Shown here: in pieces, positions 1 to 12,200 of the stretch
How positions within the stretch are numbered: the first letter of the stretch is position 1
Layout: the number at the start of each line of letters is the position of its first letter
Origin: Casuarina equisetifolia
Lineage: Eukaryota; Streptophyta; Magnoliopsida; Fagales; Casuarinaceae
Direction of reading: 5' to 3'
Length of the DNA: 64,000 nt
Assembly (NCBI GenBank): GCA_028551475.1
Contig: CM052354.1
Coordinates: forward strand, 23,583,258-23,647,257
Notes under the pieces: model-generated
What the model was told of the DNA's origin: nothing
Databases searched by the model: none
What the model saw: only the letters and a program-made list of their open reading frames with translations
Position numbers and translations under genes: made by a program

Positions 1-832
1 AATGGGTGCATAAGGATATTGTGCTCAGACTGAAATACAACCATGAAATTGAAAGTACCAGAAATTCCTAGAGGTATACGGAATGATATGGGTATTAGAT
101 CACCAAGGCTTCTTTTTGTAGTTTAAAACATACGAGTATCGAAGTCCTCATATAACTCTGAAATCTCGTGCGCCTGTAGTCGGTGGCCGTGGGTTTTTTT
201 TTTTTTTAATCTCTCTATGCATTTGGTTTGTTTTTTTCCTTCCGTATAGTCTGCAGCAGGGGCTCGGTTACTCCAACTCATGTGCTTTCGTAGAACTTCT
301 TTGCATCGCTGTTGAAGCTCTGTGTTTGTGAATGGGGTCAGAATTTTGAGATCTCATGTGACCGTTTCCATTTGCTTATATAGATTTGAACGAAAAGTCC
401 ACAAGATCATTATGGTTAGAATGACCCTATTTAAGACTATCCTTCAGTTTTAGTGGCTATTGCAGCTCAACCATCATGCGTGATCATGCCTTTGTTGGTG
501 TTTCTCGTTTGTATCTAGGAATGCATAAAAATTTTTGATTTAGGTTGCGTAGGTAATAGTATAAACCAAAGGGAACGGGTAATTCACACGACTCCTGGAC
601 TGAAGGATCTATCTGTGTGCACTTCTCACCTGCTTCTCAGTAGGATGTAGGCTACCTGCAGATTCTTCGACCATCTCTTCTGATATAAATTTCTATGTTC
701 TCCAGCATTGATCAATTGCATTGGCGTTTGTTTTACCTTCTTAGACCACATTTGCAGGTTCTTTTTTATCAGTTCAAGTCGCTTAAATGTTTGCTGCCTC
801 TTTACTGGTTTATGTCCCTTTTTCTGTTGTAG
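1..832 (+). other. Probable intron 1 (and possibly 5'UTR) of the AP-1 sigma gene
   Basis: No convincing exon is visible here. In this family the codon for the initiator Met is usually followed at once by an intron, so the first recognisable exon (from 833) begins with the second residue ([12 protein letters not shown]). An ATG followed by GT occurs at 412-414, but its splice context is poor. The true first exon may lie before the window. A pyrimidine-rich tract and TAG acceptor end this stretch at 830-832. Confidence 0.45.
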
Positions 833-1982
833 ATTCACTTTGTGCTTCTCATTAGTCGACAAGGAAAAGTGAGGTTGACAAAATGGTATTCACCTTATTC
901 ACAGAAGGAAAGGGCTAAGGTATTACCATTACATTGGCTTAATGCAATTGTTGAAATTTGGGTGCTACATTCTTTCTTTCTTTTTCTCTTCCTTCTCTTA
1001 GGTCACTTGTGACTGAAGCATTGTTATGGTTGCTATTCTGAAATTGAAGTACATTTTTTCCAAACTTGATATCTATCAATTTATTATCATGCATTTTGGC
1101 AAGGTTATACGTGAACTAAGTGGAGTGATCCTTACCCGAGGGCCCAAACTCTGTAATTTTGTGGAATGGAGAGGATACGTAAGATAAGAATATAATCGTG
1201 CTCGCAGTCATGGTGAGAATCTCTTTTGGCCACATTTAACATGAGGTCTGAGCTAGTTTCATAATTGTGTCTGTGCAGGTATGCAAGTTTGTATTTCTGC
1301 ACGTGCATTGATCAAGAAGACAATGAATTGGAGGTCCTTGAAATAATTCATTATTATGTGGAGATTCTGGACCGATATTTTGGCAGTGTGAGTGACTTAT
1401 TCATATGATTACTGTGTAATTTTCTTTTCCTTCTTTCTTTTATTTGATTCCAATAAAGGATAGACATCCTAGTCACTTATTCCATGTTTTGCAGGTCTGT
1501 GAGTTGGACTTGATCTTCAACTTTCACAAGGTATGTCCACTGTAATTTAAGGCTGACATTTCTATTCCCTTGGCTTTGAAGATAGTTAATATTTCCACGT
1601 ATCCATCACGTTGTAAATTATTCAAGCTTTAAGGGGTTAAAAATGTCCCTAACTAATTATATCTCAATTTTCTTTGGGATTTTGACTTTATCTGTCATTT
1701 TGCTTAACCTTATTTGCCTCACAATTTGCTACTGTTTAACATGAAGGCCTACTATATATTGGATGAAGTATTGATTGCTGGAGAACTTCAGGAGTCTAGC
1801 AAGAAGACAGTTGCTCGGTTGATATCTGCACAGGTACGCATTTCTTAATCTGAATACATTTGTTTGTTAATTGCCCAATTCATTGAGTGCATTATATTGT
1901 TGGTTATTAGGATTCATTGGTGGAGGCCGCGAAAGAGCAGCGCAGCTCGATAAGTAACATAATTGCTCAGGCTACAAAGTAG
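833..1982 (+). CDS. AP-1 clathrin adaptor complex sigma subunit gene, 5'-incomplete and apparently disrupted
   Basis: Small (sigma) subunit of the AP-1 clathrin adaptor, which sorts cargo at the trans-Golgi network and early endosome. Visible exons are 833-919 ([20 protein letters not shown]...), 1104-1178 ([17 protein letters not shown]...), 1279-1387 ([18 protein letters not shown]...), 1495-1530 ([12 protein letters not shown]), 1747-1833 ([17 protein letters not shown]...) and 1911-1982 (ends IIAQATK, stop TAG). All have GT-AG edges. The block KVVYKR, expected between WRGY and YASLY, is absent: exon 1104-1178 stops after the Tyr codon and runs straight into GTAAGATAAG. Exon 1279-1387 starts in a phase that needs two more bases, so direct splicing frameshifts to an early stop. 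From memory of the family, the changes Met to Thr in CMC, HHY to HYY and the altered C-terminal AAKEQRSS also suggest relaxed constraint. Alternatives are an assembly deletion or an unseen microexon. Family assignment is certain; function of this copy is doubtful. Confidence 0.85.
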
Positions 1983-4427
1983 AGGAGAGGCATACTTAGT
2001 TGCCGGGTACATAGGTTCACATTTGAGTGCTCTGTATTTTTGTTGTTTGTAGTCTTTCTTTTAACGAGATGAATGCACCATTTGTTTTGTATGTATTCTT
2101 GATGATTATACAACTGTTGCACTTAAAAGATTTTTCTTTAACTGCTTCTTGTACATTTCCCCTTTAGCAGCTATTTGGAATGCAAATAGAGGCTGTCCCA
2201 AAGGCCAATTTTGTCGTGGATAACTCATACACGCGCCTTCTTCCTCGGACAACCCAGCCCAACCTAAGTAATCTGTGCTTCAGAATCGTCCCTGATGGCC
2301 CTTTCTCATACTATAATGAATCCTGCACAGGAGATACAGAAAACATCAGTAAATAATCATGTGCATGTGACTAATCTTAATAAGCCGTGTGTTAAATGAC
2401 CTTAGCGTTTGGATCTTTTTCTATGAATTCAAAAGGCTCATCTAGGGCTGGTGGGCTTTGCATTCAATAATTTAATGATATATGGTTCGGCAATTAAGAA
2501 TTAAGTGAGTTGAGATATTTTGGTGAGTTTAACTTGAAATTGTAGCCCGTGCATGTATATTCTAGGTGAGATGATGGGTGACTATGACGGCCAGGTACCA
2601 AGGTATATTCCTTGATGTGGACTCCCATGTTGACTGGAGACTCAATGTGTAAGATCCCTTCTGCATTTTTGGCTGCTTGTATTTGCAAGGAACTCTGGCA
2701 ATTTATTGCTAAGGAAGTTCAAAGCTGGAAGCAACCCTTAAACTTTGAACCTTTTGCAACAGTTATGCCCTCCTGAGCAGTCTTTCTAAGATGTCTCTGT
2801 TATCACGCTGAAGTGAGAAAGACCCTCTTCGAATGATTTAACTTGTTTACCATTTAAGTCCAGAAACGTCTATTTTATGGAATTACTGGTATTCTGCAAA
2901 GACGCATGGCAATCTTGAATGATGATTCATTATGATGCAGATTTTTTGTACCAAACTGGCAATGTTAACGACAATAGAAGATTTAGAGGAGCGCGGAAAC
3001 TATTAGCACGAAGTTTACACGGCTCGACCTCAATGTAGCAATCCCAAATTGCCTTTCCATGAATGGTCGCTTTGTAAACAGCTGGAGGTTTCAAGGATAT
3101 GCCATTCATTCATGTTTGAATGAGTTTTGTCATCTTGCTCAGCTGGCTGTTCCTGCTCCTTTCATGGAATTTTCAGATAATTTACCTTGTTTTCAGCAAT
3201 ACGGAATAGCAATGTCTTCTTCAACCACCCATGGAGTTTGAGATAACCACACGCATCTTTACTAAAGATAAACATTAATGTCGAGATCAGCATATTGGAA
3301 AGCAAACCATATTTGTTAAATACCTGCTTTTAAGTTTGATCTTCCACATAAACGTGGGAAGAAAACCATCAAGGCTTTCCTTTTCATTTTGACTCCGGCG
3401 ACGTTCTTATCTTGAACAGAAAGAATTCAAGTTTGTGTAGTAATGGTTTCTAGAATGCTTTTTCTTTTGAATCTAATTTGTGGAATAGTTCTTCAATATT
3501 GGTGCAAGCATGACTTTTACAAGTTGCTTTCACGTCGATTTTCTTCATTTACAGACGAGAAGATTACAAAGTTGTTTGAAATAACCACAGCCGCATAAGT
3601 TGTTCCACCGAGCACTCATCCAATCTATGCCTAGCTACACTTGGCAGACCATGCTCCATTGCTGTAGGGGGACTACCTTGTCATCATCGTTGGACTCTCT
3701 CCTAGTCAATAAAGCAATTAGAAAACTTACTAATCTAATCTCTGTGTTTCGGTTTTCGACCCATCATCGGCTAGGCTACACCCAACCATTGCAGCTAGAT
3801 GACCTTGCCATCATAGCTTGACATGACCCAAACATAGGGATTGGGAACTCAGTCCGCGAATGGTTGATTTGCCAAGCCACAATGGGTAAGAGCTACGATG
3901 ATGCCTCGTTGTCTCACTTTTAAGTCTCTATTCTGGATTCTCATCCACAACATAACAGTATTTTACCAGAAACTTGATGTGTACCTAACACAAACAACCC
4001 TCTTATATGTTAAGGATTGATATATCACGTTATTTCTCATCCTAATCATGGCAACATTTTTAAGAATTCAATTATAGGAAAACAAAGATATTCTGCATAT
4101 TTCACTTAAAATCATAAATGTATGAAATGAAGGAATTCATCAATCTGTAAATTATTATATTCAACTTTTATATTTTTCTTATGAGACTTAATACACCCTT
4201 GCCTCCAGCATGGGGCAACAATTTTTATAATGATTTTTTTTGTTTAAAAAGTGAAAAAGTGAAAAATAAAATATGAGTTTCTTATAGATTTCTTAACAAC
4301 TTTCGTAATATTATTTAATACGTCCGGCCACCTGAATTTCAGCCTCAGAATTCAACCATGTCAGGAAGATTCATGTTTCAACGAATACAAAACTCATTGT
4401 ATTTATTATATTCTCTACTCAACACTT
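1983..4427. other. 3'UTR of the AP-1 sigma gene, then intergenic DNA with no recognisable gene
   Basis: The first 100-200 bases probably hold the 3'UTR. The rest has only short unrelated open frames (for example 3059-3241 and 3600-3821 on +). None has recognisable motifs, splice structure or family similarity that I can see. From about 3950 the sequence becomes strongly AT-rich. Confidence 0.5.
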
Positions 4428-4793
4428 ATGGGGAAAAACATGGACGCGTCCGGATCTGTTGCAGCAGAAGAAAGTCAACACAACAAAATTGCTTTCCATA
4501 CAATATGTAGGGGTGCAATAGTTTCAGAGTTTCGATTAAAACAACGGTATTTCTGTGAACTTAAATTAGTTGGGAAGACAAAGACGCTTAAGAATGCCTT
4601 ATACATATCGAAAAAATCCTTCCATGCTAGAAATGATTGCTTCATTCAGTCTGTTGTCTCTCCAATTCTAGAAACCTATGAAAAAACCCTTAGAAGATGT
4701 CAACTTAACTTTGAAATTCATGTCCGTTGCTCCATGGGGAAAAAGGGAGAAAATGAAATTCGGAAGCTTTATAAAGCCAATCCTCCAATATGA
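4428..4793 (+). CDS. Unrecognised 121-residue open frame, doubtful gene
   Basis: An ATG-to-TGA frame of 121 codons in an AT-rich neighbourhood where frames this long are uncommon. The product is basic (many Lys/Arg) and has several Cys residues. It has no signal peptide, membrane segment or motif that I recognise. No clear TATA box or splice partner was found. It could be a chance frame, an exon of an unmodelled gene or a gene relic, and is listed only because it stands out locally. Confidence that it is a real gene is low. Confidence 0.15.
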   Translation: MGKNMDASGSVAAEESQHNKIAFHTICRGAIVSEFRLKQRYFCELKLVGKTKTLKNALYISKKSFHARNDCFIQSVVSPILETYEKTLRRCQLNFEIHVRCSMGKKGENEIRKLYKANPPI

Positions 4794-7154
4794 ATGAAGC
4801 AATTTGAATGGTACACCAACAAGAGCAATCAAATTACTTATGCTTCAAAATCTTTAGTGAATCATTTTAATTTTGTTGATTTCACACTCTTCTAATTGTT
4901 TATTGATTATGTGCTTAATTTGTGTTATTTTCAAAGTGATTATTAACCTAGGGTTTATTGTGCTTGAACTGAAATATTATGATTTTTGTCCAAATCGTTA
5001 TATTGTTTAATTCATATTAAATCTATCATTCTATTGAATTGTAATAGACAGAGTGTGTTATTACTTCTAAATTTCTTAAATAAGTGAAATTTTGTAATTG
5101 ACAATGTTTGAGGTTGTAGATTCTATGTGATCAATTTGTTGAATTGATCAGTAAGAGGAGGCTTTAACAAGAAGCTAAAGCAAAGTGGAGTAGGTGTCAT
5201 TTTTTTTAGCAGGCCACCTGAAAATTCTATCCATATTTCTTAATTGTTGACTTTGTTTACTTATCTTTTAATATTTGTAGAGTGTTGTAGCTTAATTTAG
5301 ATTATAGTCATTACAAAGTTACACTTCGCAAAAGTCAAACTAATTTTCTTGTAATGCTTTTCAAGGTGTTTTTTTTTTCATAAGTGATAGAGTACAAGAT
5401 AGAATTTGAATTTTTAATAAACTCTTTAGTAATATAAGATAATGAATCTACATTTATTATTTAACATAATAGAAGTCAAATAAGCACATTTGAACACTTT
5501 ATGACTATTGTCATCCTTGGTTAAGGGCTTAACCAAATAATGAAAAGTTACATCCTATTATTATCTCCAAAAGCCATAAATAACCCATACAATAACCCAT
5601 TCAATAACCCACAAATAAGCACATAAATCTAACTATTTTTGCAAGTTTTTCATAATCAAAATTAGAAGCTTAATCCAATGATAGTTAGTGACAAAATCTA
5701 TGTTCAACAATTACCTCATAGCTATAACAGACAATGATATTGTTTCCATGAGTTATAATAATTATGATATAAACGAAACAATATGTTGCTGAGATTTTAA
5801 ATTGACAAATATGAGCTCATTAAAACTCAAATTGAATAAATATTTTTTTTAAAAAAAAGATAATGTATTTGCTGACCTTATATCGTAGCTACATTTTTTT
5901 TTAATTTGTTTATCTATGTAACTTTAAGTTATTGAGAAAAAAGGAAGGAAAATACTCTTTTCAATTTAATATACCTATAACTTAAACCTAATTATTTTTT
6001 ACATAAAAATTTCTTTTCATTAACTAAACATATTTTCTACATGAAATTTAATTGTTTAAGATTATATAAAACTATAAGAGACATTAATAATACAATATCC
6101 TACTAAACATTAAGTTAACTCAATATTTTGAAAATAAAATCTAGTTTCATTTATAGTCAGAAATAATATTGAATGAACCAAGCTATAATTCAATACTCAT
6201 CTTGGTATGACTTAGCTTTATGTTCAAGCAACCTATTTTTCATTAATTTTTCTAACTTCATAATAAGAGCTTAATACTTATCCTATAGACTAACAAGTTG
6301 TTTTTCAATTGACAAACATGGTTAATGTTTTACGCTAAAATGCATAGAAGGGTTAATGGTCCAATCAAGCTCTAAAGACCTAGATGCTCTTTTTAAGCTA
6401 AGGAGATGGCTTAAGCCTCCAAAACTACTTTTAGAATGGTTGACCACTTTTACAACTAGCAAGATGGTTTGATCATTCTGAAATTCTTGAAAGAGTGATT
6501 CTATTTGTATGTCTTTTTAGAAAAATTATACATATTTTTTTTCATGTGAAGGTTAAATACAATCATCCTAACCTGGAAATTAGATGTTTTGTGGTGCTTC
6601 AACTAAGGGGTAGTAGGTGTGGGTCGTGTGCAATATTTTCCATTTGTTTTAGCTTTAGATGCTAATGGAGGTCGTAATCATAGGGAATAATAACAAATGG
6701 AGTTTTAAGTATCATAGAGAGTTTTTTTTATGAGAGTACCAATACATGACATCGATTTGTGGGATGATTATAACTCTGTATTCACAATAGCATTATTAGA
6801 TCTTGAGTACACCATACGACAAGAAAAAGGAAATGGGAGAGATGGATTCCATGGCTTATATAAGAGATTTTTTATATTACTTAAGGGATCCTCGATGTGA
6901 GCACGAGCAGCCACATTTTCAACTTATAACAAAAACATAAAGAAGCATACACATGACTCGATATTTTATAGAAGCCTTTCAATCCTATTTACAAGTAGCA
7001 AACCCCATCTCTTAAGAAATAAAATCCTAGAACCCCAATAAATTCCTAAGCCCTATTTGACCGAAGCCTGAATTAAAAGGGGATAATTTACATGTTTTGA
7101 TGAAATTCCCTCTCAAAAGGCTTGGGTAATAAGATTGTTTGGATTGCATGATAC
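4794..7154. other. AT-rich intergenic DNA, no gene seen
   Basis: Long runs of A/T and many stops in all frames. There are homopolymer A and T tracts but no tRNA-like boxes and no repeated unit that I could define. No coding exon could be supported. Confidence 0.5.
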
Positions 7155-7168
7155 AACTGTTGCTCGTA

Positions 7169-7303
7169 GGATTTTGGGTGAGATTTGGAGGCTTCTAACT
7201 TTCATTTTTTCATAGATATGGTAACTTTTGTGATACTAGAGTATGCCCCTGTACTTTTGTACTTTAATATGTATTAATACAATTTACCTTTTTACAAAAA
7301 AAA
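7169..7303 (+). mobile_element. Short 5'-truncated LINE-like retrotransposon tail flanked by a 14-bp target-site duplication
   Basis: The segment ends in a plant LINE-style 3' tail (a TTTGTACTTTAATATG... stretch, then ACCTTTTTAC and a poly(A) run). It is bracketed by identical copies of AACTGTTGCTCGTA at 7155-7168 and 7304-7317. The flanking duplication and 3' poly(A) are what target-primed reverse transcription leaves. At about 135 bp no reverse transcriptase sequence survives. The exact 3' edge is blurred by the A run, which overlaps the first bases of the repeat. Confidence 0.75.
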
Positions 7304-7317
7304 AACTGTTGCTCGTA

Positions 7318-7734
7318 AGAGTCGGTAATGACATGTGGAGGCTAAGCATTCGGATATGGGTGCTTACGAATGAAGGTTGTTGTGATTAGGTGTAAGTGCT
7401 CAATGGTGAAGACTAGGCATAGTGTAATGAGATAACATGGATAGGCTTGCTTGTCGCTTACCATTGAGCGATCAAGAAGATCTTGGATTTACAATTGTAA
7501 AGGCCAGGAAAGAGAAGAAAGACGGGGTGAAGGTTAAGGCAAGAGGCTGAATTGAGAAAGGGCAGCTAGCAAAGCTACATGAAGCAAAATCAAAATATCA
7601 AAAGATTTTCATCATGAGTTGACAAAGTTATACTAAAAGAAAGAATTTAACTACTCAGCTATCATATATTTTGTTTGAATTTGTTGACATCAATTGTTAT
7701 TGTCGTTATCCATTTCTAAATTAGTAACTTTTGA
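7318..7734. other. Intergenic DNA between the LINE scar and the 104-bp tandem repeat
   Basis: Nothing coding was recognised. The stretch is slightly less AT-rich than its surroundings and has no open frame of note. Confidence 0.4.
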
Positions 7735-8035
7735 TATAAGTTTTGTATAAGTAATATCTTTAGTAATGCATTGAAGCTTCATATTAGATTATAAAATTTT
7801 ATTTTTCAGCTTAGTGACATTCACAAATAAATCCCTTAACTTAGTTTTGTATAAACAATATCTTTAGTGATGCATTAAAGCTTCATTTCAAATTATGAAA
7901 TGATAATTTTCATCTTAGTGACATTTACAAAAATAAATCCCCCAACTTAATTTTGTAACCAATATCTTTAGTAATGCTTTGAAGCTTCATTTTAGATAAT
8001 GAAATGATAGTTTTCAATTTAGTGACATTTAAAGA
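7735..8035. repeat. Tandem repeat, about three 104-bp units
   Basis: The phrase AATATCTTTAGT(A/G)ATGC recurs at 7753, 7857 and 7961, exactly 104 bp apart each time. Each copy is followed by (A/T)GAAGCTTCAT-like sequence, an AAT(T)ATGAAAT block and a TTAGTGACATT block. The first unit is the most diverged, and copies differ by substitutions and small indels, so the expansion looks old. No protein coding or tRNA signal is present. Confidence 0.85.
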
Positions 8036-8820
8036 CTCTACCATATGAGAAGTCAGAATTTGATTCATTCCCTTTTCCCATAAACTCTCTAAGTCTCTCA
8101 ACCTCACCCTAACAAAAATAAATAAATAATAAATAACAGAAAGAAGAAAAGAAGATGTTTTGATATTCACTTTTGGACATGCAAGTAAAGTAATTACGAA
8201 TACATGATTATATTAATAATATAATCTAAACACCCGCAAGAAACCCATAAGATATTAATCTTTTCCAGCTTCACAGTTACTTCTTTTTTAAATGACAGGG
8301 TTGAATACTTCCAAAGCAATTGCGATATGATCATGCAGATACCAATTCTTTAGAAGGATTAATCAAACAAGTAAATAAATGAGTAATCTCTCTTCCTTTC
8401 TCTTTCCGGTTGGACGAACAGAATTTAGCCTGACATCTTGTTGTTTTGCACCCTTTTCGTTATTCCATGATAGTGAACTACAACTAGCATGTTTTAATCC
8501 TCTTATTAGCTCACAAAGGCCAGTAAGAAAAGAAAAGTAAAAAAAAAAAACACAACCGCTCCTTCCTTTGTTGCTTTCATATAATAATTATGATTCTGAT
8601 TATGGCTATGATTAAGATATTATTAGTATATTATGTAGCACGAATCTCACTTGCCGTTTGTATTATTAAACTAGTTTAGGCTAAGTCTCAACTACTATTC
8701 TAGAGTCGCTTTGAAAAGCTCAATGGCTACCAGCTTATGTCTTCAACTAATCAGCGTGACAGGGTAGAGCAACTCAGCGCAGCGCAGGGCGCGGTGGAAA
8801 ACGGACAAGTTCAAATGAGA
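8036..8820. other. AT-rich intergenic DNA upstream of the NAC gene
   Basis: No gene was recognised. The GC content rises towards 8750, where the promoter region of the NAC gene probably begins. Confidence 0.4.
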
Positions 8821-8829
8821 ATGTCATCA

Positions 8830-9050
8830 CACGTGGGGCCCTCACGTGCGTCAAGATTTTAGATTGGCTGGTTCAGGTGGCAACTCTCTCTCTAAAACCC
8901 CATCTCTCTCTCTCTCTCTCTCTCTCTGTACGTGCACAACGAATTTGAAAGGAGCTTGAGGACCAAATTCAAGGCCCCCATGTTCATCATTAGGCAGCAC
9001 ATGTCAGCAGGTTGGCAGCAAGCCGTTGGTCCACCTCATCCCGGCACGTG
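8830..9050 (+). promoter_or_regulatory. G-box (CACGTG) cluster in the NAC promoter
   Basis: Three perfect CACGTG cores lie at 8830-8835, 8843-8848 and 9045-9050, upstream of the TATA box. G-boxes are bound by bZIP and bHLH factors, including ABA- and light-response factors. This would fit a stress- or hormone-responsive gene, but binding here is inference. Confidence 0.55.
8903..8927 (+). repeat. (TC)n microsatellite in the NAC promoter
   Basis: An uninterrupted TC run of 25 bases about 215 bp before the TATA box, preceded by a shorter TC run at about 8885-8892. CT/GA tracts are common in plant promoters and 5'UTRs and are often length-polymorphic. Confidence 0.9.
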
Positions 9051-9141
9051 CGAGTCTATGCTGCCTGTGATTCCATTCAGACCCCTCTCTCCCTCCTTAA
9101 CACGGAATTACTAGTTGACTCAACTCCCTCCCTTGTGCTCC

Positions 9142-9152
9142 TTTATTTATAC
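9142..9152 (+). promoter_or_regulatory. Probable TATA box of the NAC gene
   Basis: The sequence TTTATTTATAC lies about 100 bp before the first ATG of the NAC frame (9244). It is followed by a pyrimidine-rich leader with CTT repeats (about 9203-9225). Transcription would start near 9175-9185. Confidence 0.6.
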
Positions 9153-9243
9153 CTCCTCAGCTCTTCTTGTTTAAGATCTCATAACTCAACCCACCAACTA
9201 TAGCTTCTTCTTCTTCTTCTTTTTCCTCTCTCGCTTGCCCAAC

Positions 9244-12200
9244 ATGAGCAACATAAGCATGGTGGAGGCAAAGTTGCCACCAGGGTTCAGGTTCCATCCC
9301 AGAGATGAGGAACTGGTCTGTGATTACCTGATGAAGAAGGTCACCAACTCTGGCTCCGCCTCTCCTCCTCTCATGATTGAAGTTGACCTCAACAAGTGCG
9401 AACCTTGGGACATCCCTGGTGAGTCCTCTAATCACCATCTTCAATTTTGTTGATGCTTGATCTTCTTTTAAGTCAAACTTGTTATCATGTTTTGTTCAGC
9501 CAATTGGTGTATAGAAAATGGTTTCTTCTATATTCATATTCTGAGCAAACGTAACCCCATACATCATACTATCCTATCCTTGGTCTCTTTTGTTTCAGTT
9601 CCAGTTTTTCTTTTATTTTGCTTGAAAATGTGAATGGAAATTCTTCGCGTTTGCGTAAGGGGTGAAAGCAACCGTGACAGGCCTTAAAATAGATAACATA
9701 ATGGTGGTCTACTTGCTCCATAGACGTGGTGGACAGTGATTGATGGAAACCAAGACAAAAGAGAATGACTAAGCGTGTTGGAATCTCTTGGAAATTGAGA
9801 TTGGTGATAAATAATAGAGTTTCTGTGCATAATCCTCCACCCAGATGATCTTTGTTTCAAAGGGAATCTTCAATCTTCAATCTTCTCTGCATGAGCTGTA
9901 ACAGCTCCGACGAAAACCAGCACATCAGCATCAGATTGGGCCACCCAGAGTCCCCACCTCTAAGATAATTGATGCTGTTCATTAACACCATGCTATAATT
10001 TTAAAATTGGAGATCCGACCATTTTCCTAAAGAAAATGAAGAAGCTGGTACAATTTCATTGTAGACCTCCAAGTGGCTTTCCAATACACCAAAGGTTATA
10101 TAATATCCATATGTATATATATATTAAAGATAGTACTAGGCATTCATTTTCTTATTTGATTGGTCAAATTGACAGCTTTGTTCTTCAATTCTAGCCTTCA
10201 CATGATTTCCTTTATACCGGATTGTTATGCTTTAAGACTTTAAGTTAAATATAGATTATTCACTATTAAATCTTAAAAAAAAAAATTCAAAATCAACTTA
10301 GAATAAAAAAGTTGACTCAAAAATTGATGTTTTCAAAGAATTATTTGCTCAAAGTATATTGGCATACATGTGAGGGATTTAAGCTCTATTGATATAATTT
10401 ATTTATTTTGAAAAAAATTTTGTTTCAGTCAATTTAGTTTGAAAAATGGGCATATTAGCTTCTAACTTTTGCAATTATTAGTATTTGGACCACGATTGTT
10501 TCTTTCTAAAAGCCTGTGTGATGTATGTTTATCTGTACACTGGTGTATTCGTTGATTTGGCATGCTATATTGATCACTTAAGAGAACTTAAGGCTATCGC
10601 ATCAGCTGTTTGAAAGCCGATAGAAAGTCCCAATCTTGTGTAGAGCAGACTGGTTGATCACTGCGCTGTCCAGCTTCCCATAAAAACCAAACACTTCACA
10701 CTCAAAGCTTTTTGAAGAAATTGACACTCTTAGAACTGTCCGGACGAAAGGGGTGACTGTGATGGAAAGAACAAGACAAACCCAAACCAAAGCCACCAAA
10801 TCCTTTTTGTTCTGGCCTGCCTTGCAACCGTACACGTGGATTTATTACAGTTTAGGTTTGGAGGAAGTGGATAATACTTTCGCCCTTCTACCAAATCCAA
10901 TAGGTCTGTCACTGTCCTCAACCATTGGGATCATCTATCTTGAGAAAGAAAAGGGTTCTTCGACCTTCTGCTTTTTTGGGTCCAAAGACATGGAATCACT
11001 AATACTTTCGGGTTACAAGTTTAAAGTTCACGACCCACACATCACATGCGTGTTAGACAAGCAATCTTTTCTTGACTGGCAGTTCCTGCAATATCTCTTT
11101 GTTTTGAAGCTGATGTTGATGTCTTAACAGCATAACAATTAGATTATTCATACCTCCTAGCCCTAGTAGATGGTGATACCATACAGGGCCCCCACTACGT
11201 GCCGGCATCAACAAGTTCCCCAAGCCTCTTTTTCTATGCCATGGACCAAATGATAGCAACATCACCCGGCTAATTAAGTTGAATTTTGTGCATCCCAGAT
11301 CAATAACTTCAACTAAATTCTGAAGAAAAGATATGTTAAATTTTACTTTTTTTTTTTGACTCACACACTGGGTGGAGAGAAAAGTGTCGAAACTTTGACC
11401 CATTAGCTTGGCAGGTGGGGGCCCCTTGGCTTTCCATTGAGCCAAGAAAAGTCGACTTGAAGAAGAGATATGAAAGCATTACATGCCCGTTATTGCTGGT
11501 GATTTTATTGGCAAAGGCTATTCTCTGACTGGTTGATTAAGTTGAATTTTCACTCTATCCTTGAGTCCATTAAGCGACTGTTTGTTGTGTGGGGTTGTAC
11601 AATGAGTCTAATGTCAGTGTATTTTGTTGATGGGACTTGACAGAGACGGCTTGTGTGGGAGGCAAAGAATGGTACTTCTACACACAGCGTGATCGTAAAT
11701 ATGCAACCGGATTACGAACAAACCGTGCGACCGCCTCCGGCTACTGGAAGGCCACGGGGAAGGACAGGCCTATCCTTCGCAAGGGTGCCCTTGTTGGGAT
11801 GAGAAAGACTTTGGTGTTTTACCAAGGTAGAGCACCCAAGGGAAGAAAAACGGATTGGGTCATGCATGAGTTCCGGCTTGAAGGGTCCCTTGGTCCTTCT
11901 AAGATTTCCTCCCCCAAGGTACTCCCAGTATCCTACCCTTGCTGTTACTCCTTTTCTTGCTCCTTTAGTCAAAGCCGATCCATTTTTTTCCAAAGGCAAT
12001 TGCGAAAGCTTAAAGGTCAAGTTTTTGACAAAAATGCTATCTTTTGAGTGGCATTCATCCGTTCATGGATGATTTTCTAACGATTTTGCTTATGTCACGG
12101 GGCAAGTTGTTCTTCACCAATAGTTTGCAGTATGAATTATTTGAAATCCGTGACTTTATAGAAATTTTGTTTATCCATTCCGGGACCATGTTTGTCTCAT

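Noticed and set aside
1208-1215. A 5-nt microexon (TCATG between CAG and GTGAG) that would restore the AP-1 sigma frame
   Set aside because: It would leave a preceding intron of only about 30 nt, below what plants splice, and would not restore the conserved KVVYKR residues.
10753-11127. 124-codon plus-strand frame inside NAC1 intron 1, with overlapping minus-strand frames
   Set aside because: It lies wholly within a well-supported intron, has no recognisable motif and overlaps equally long frames on the other strand.
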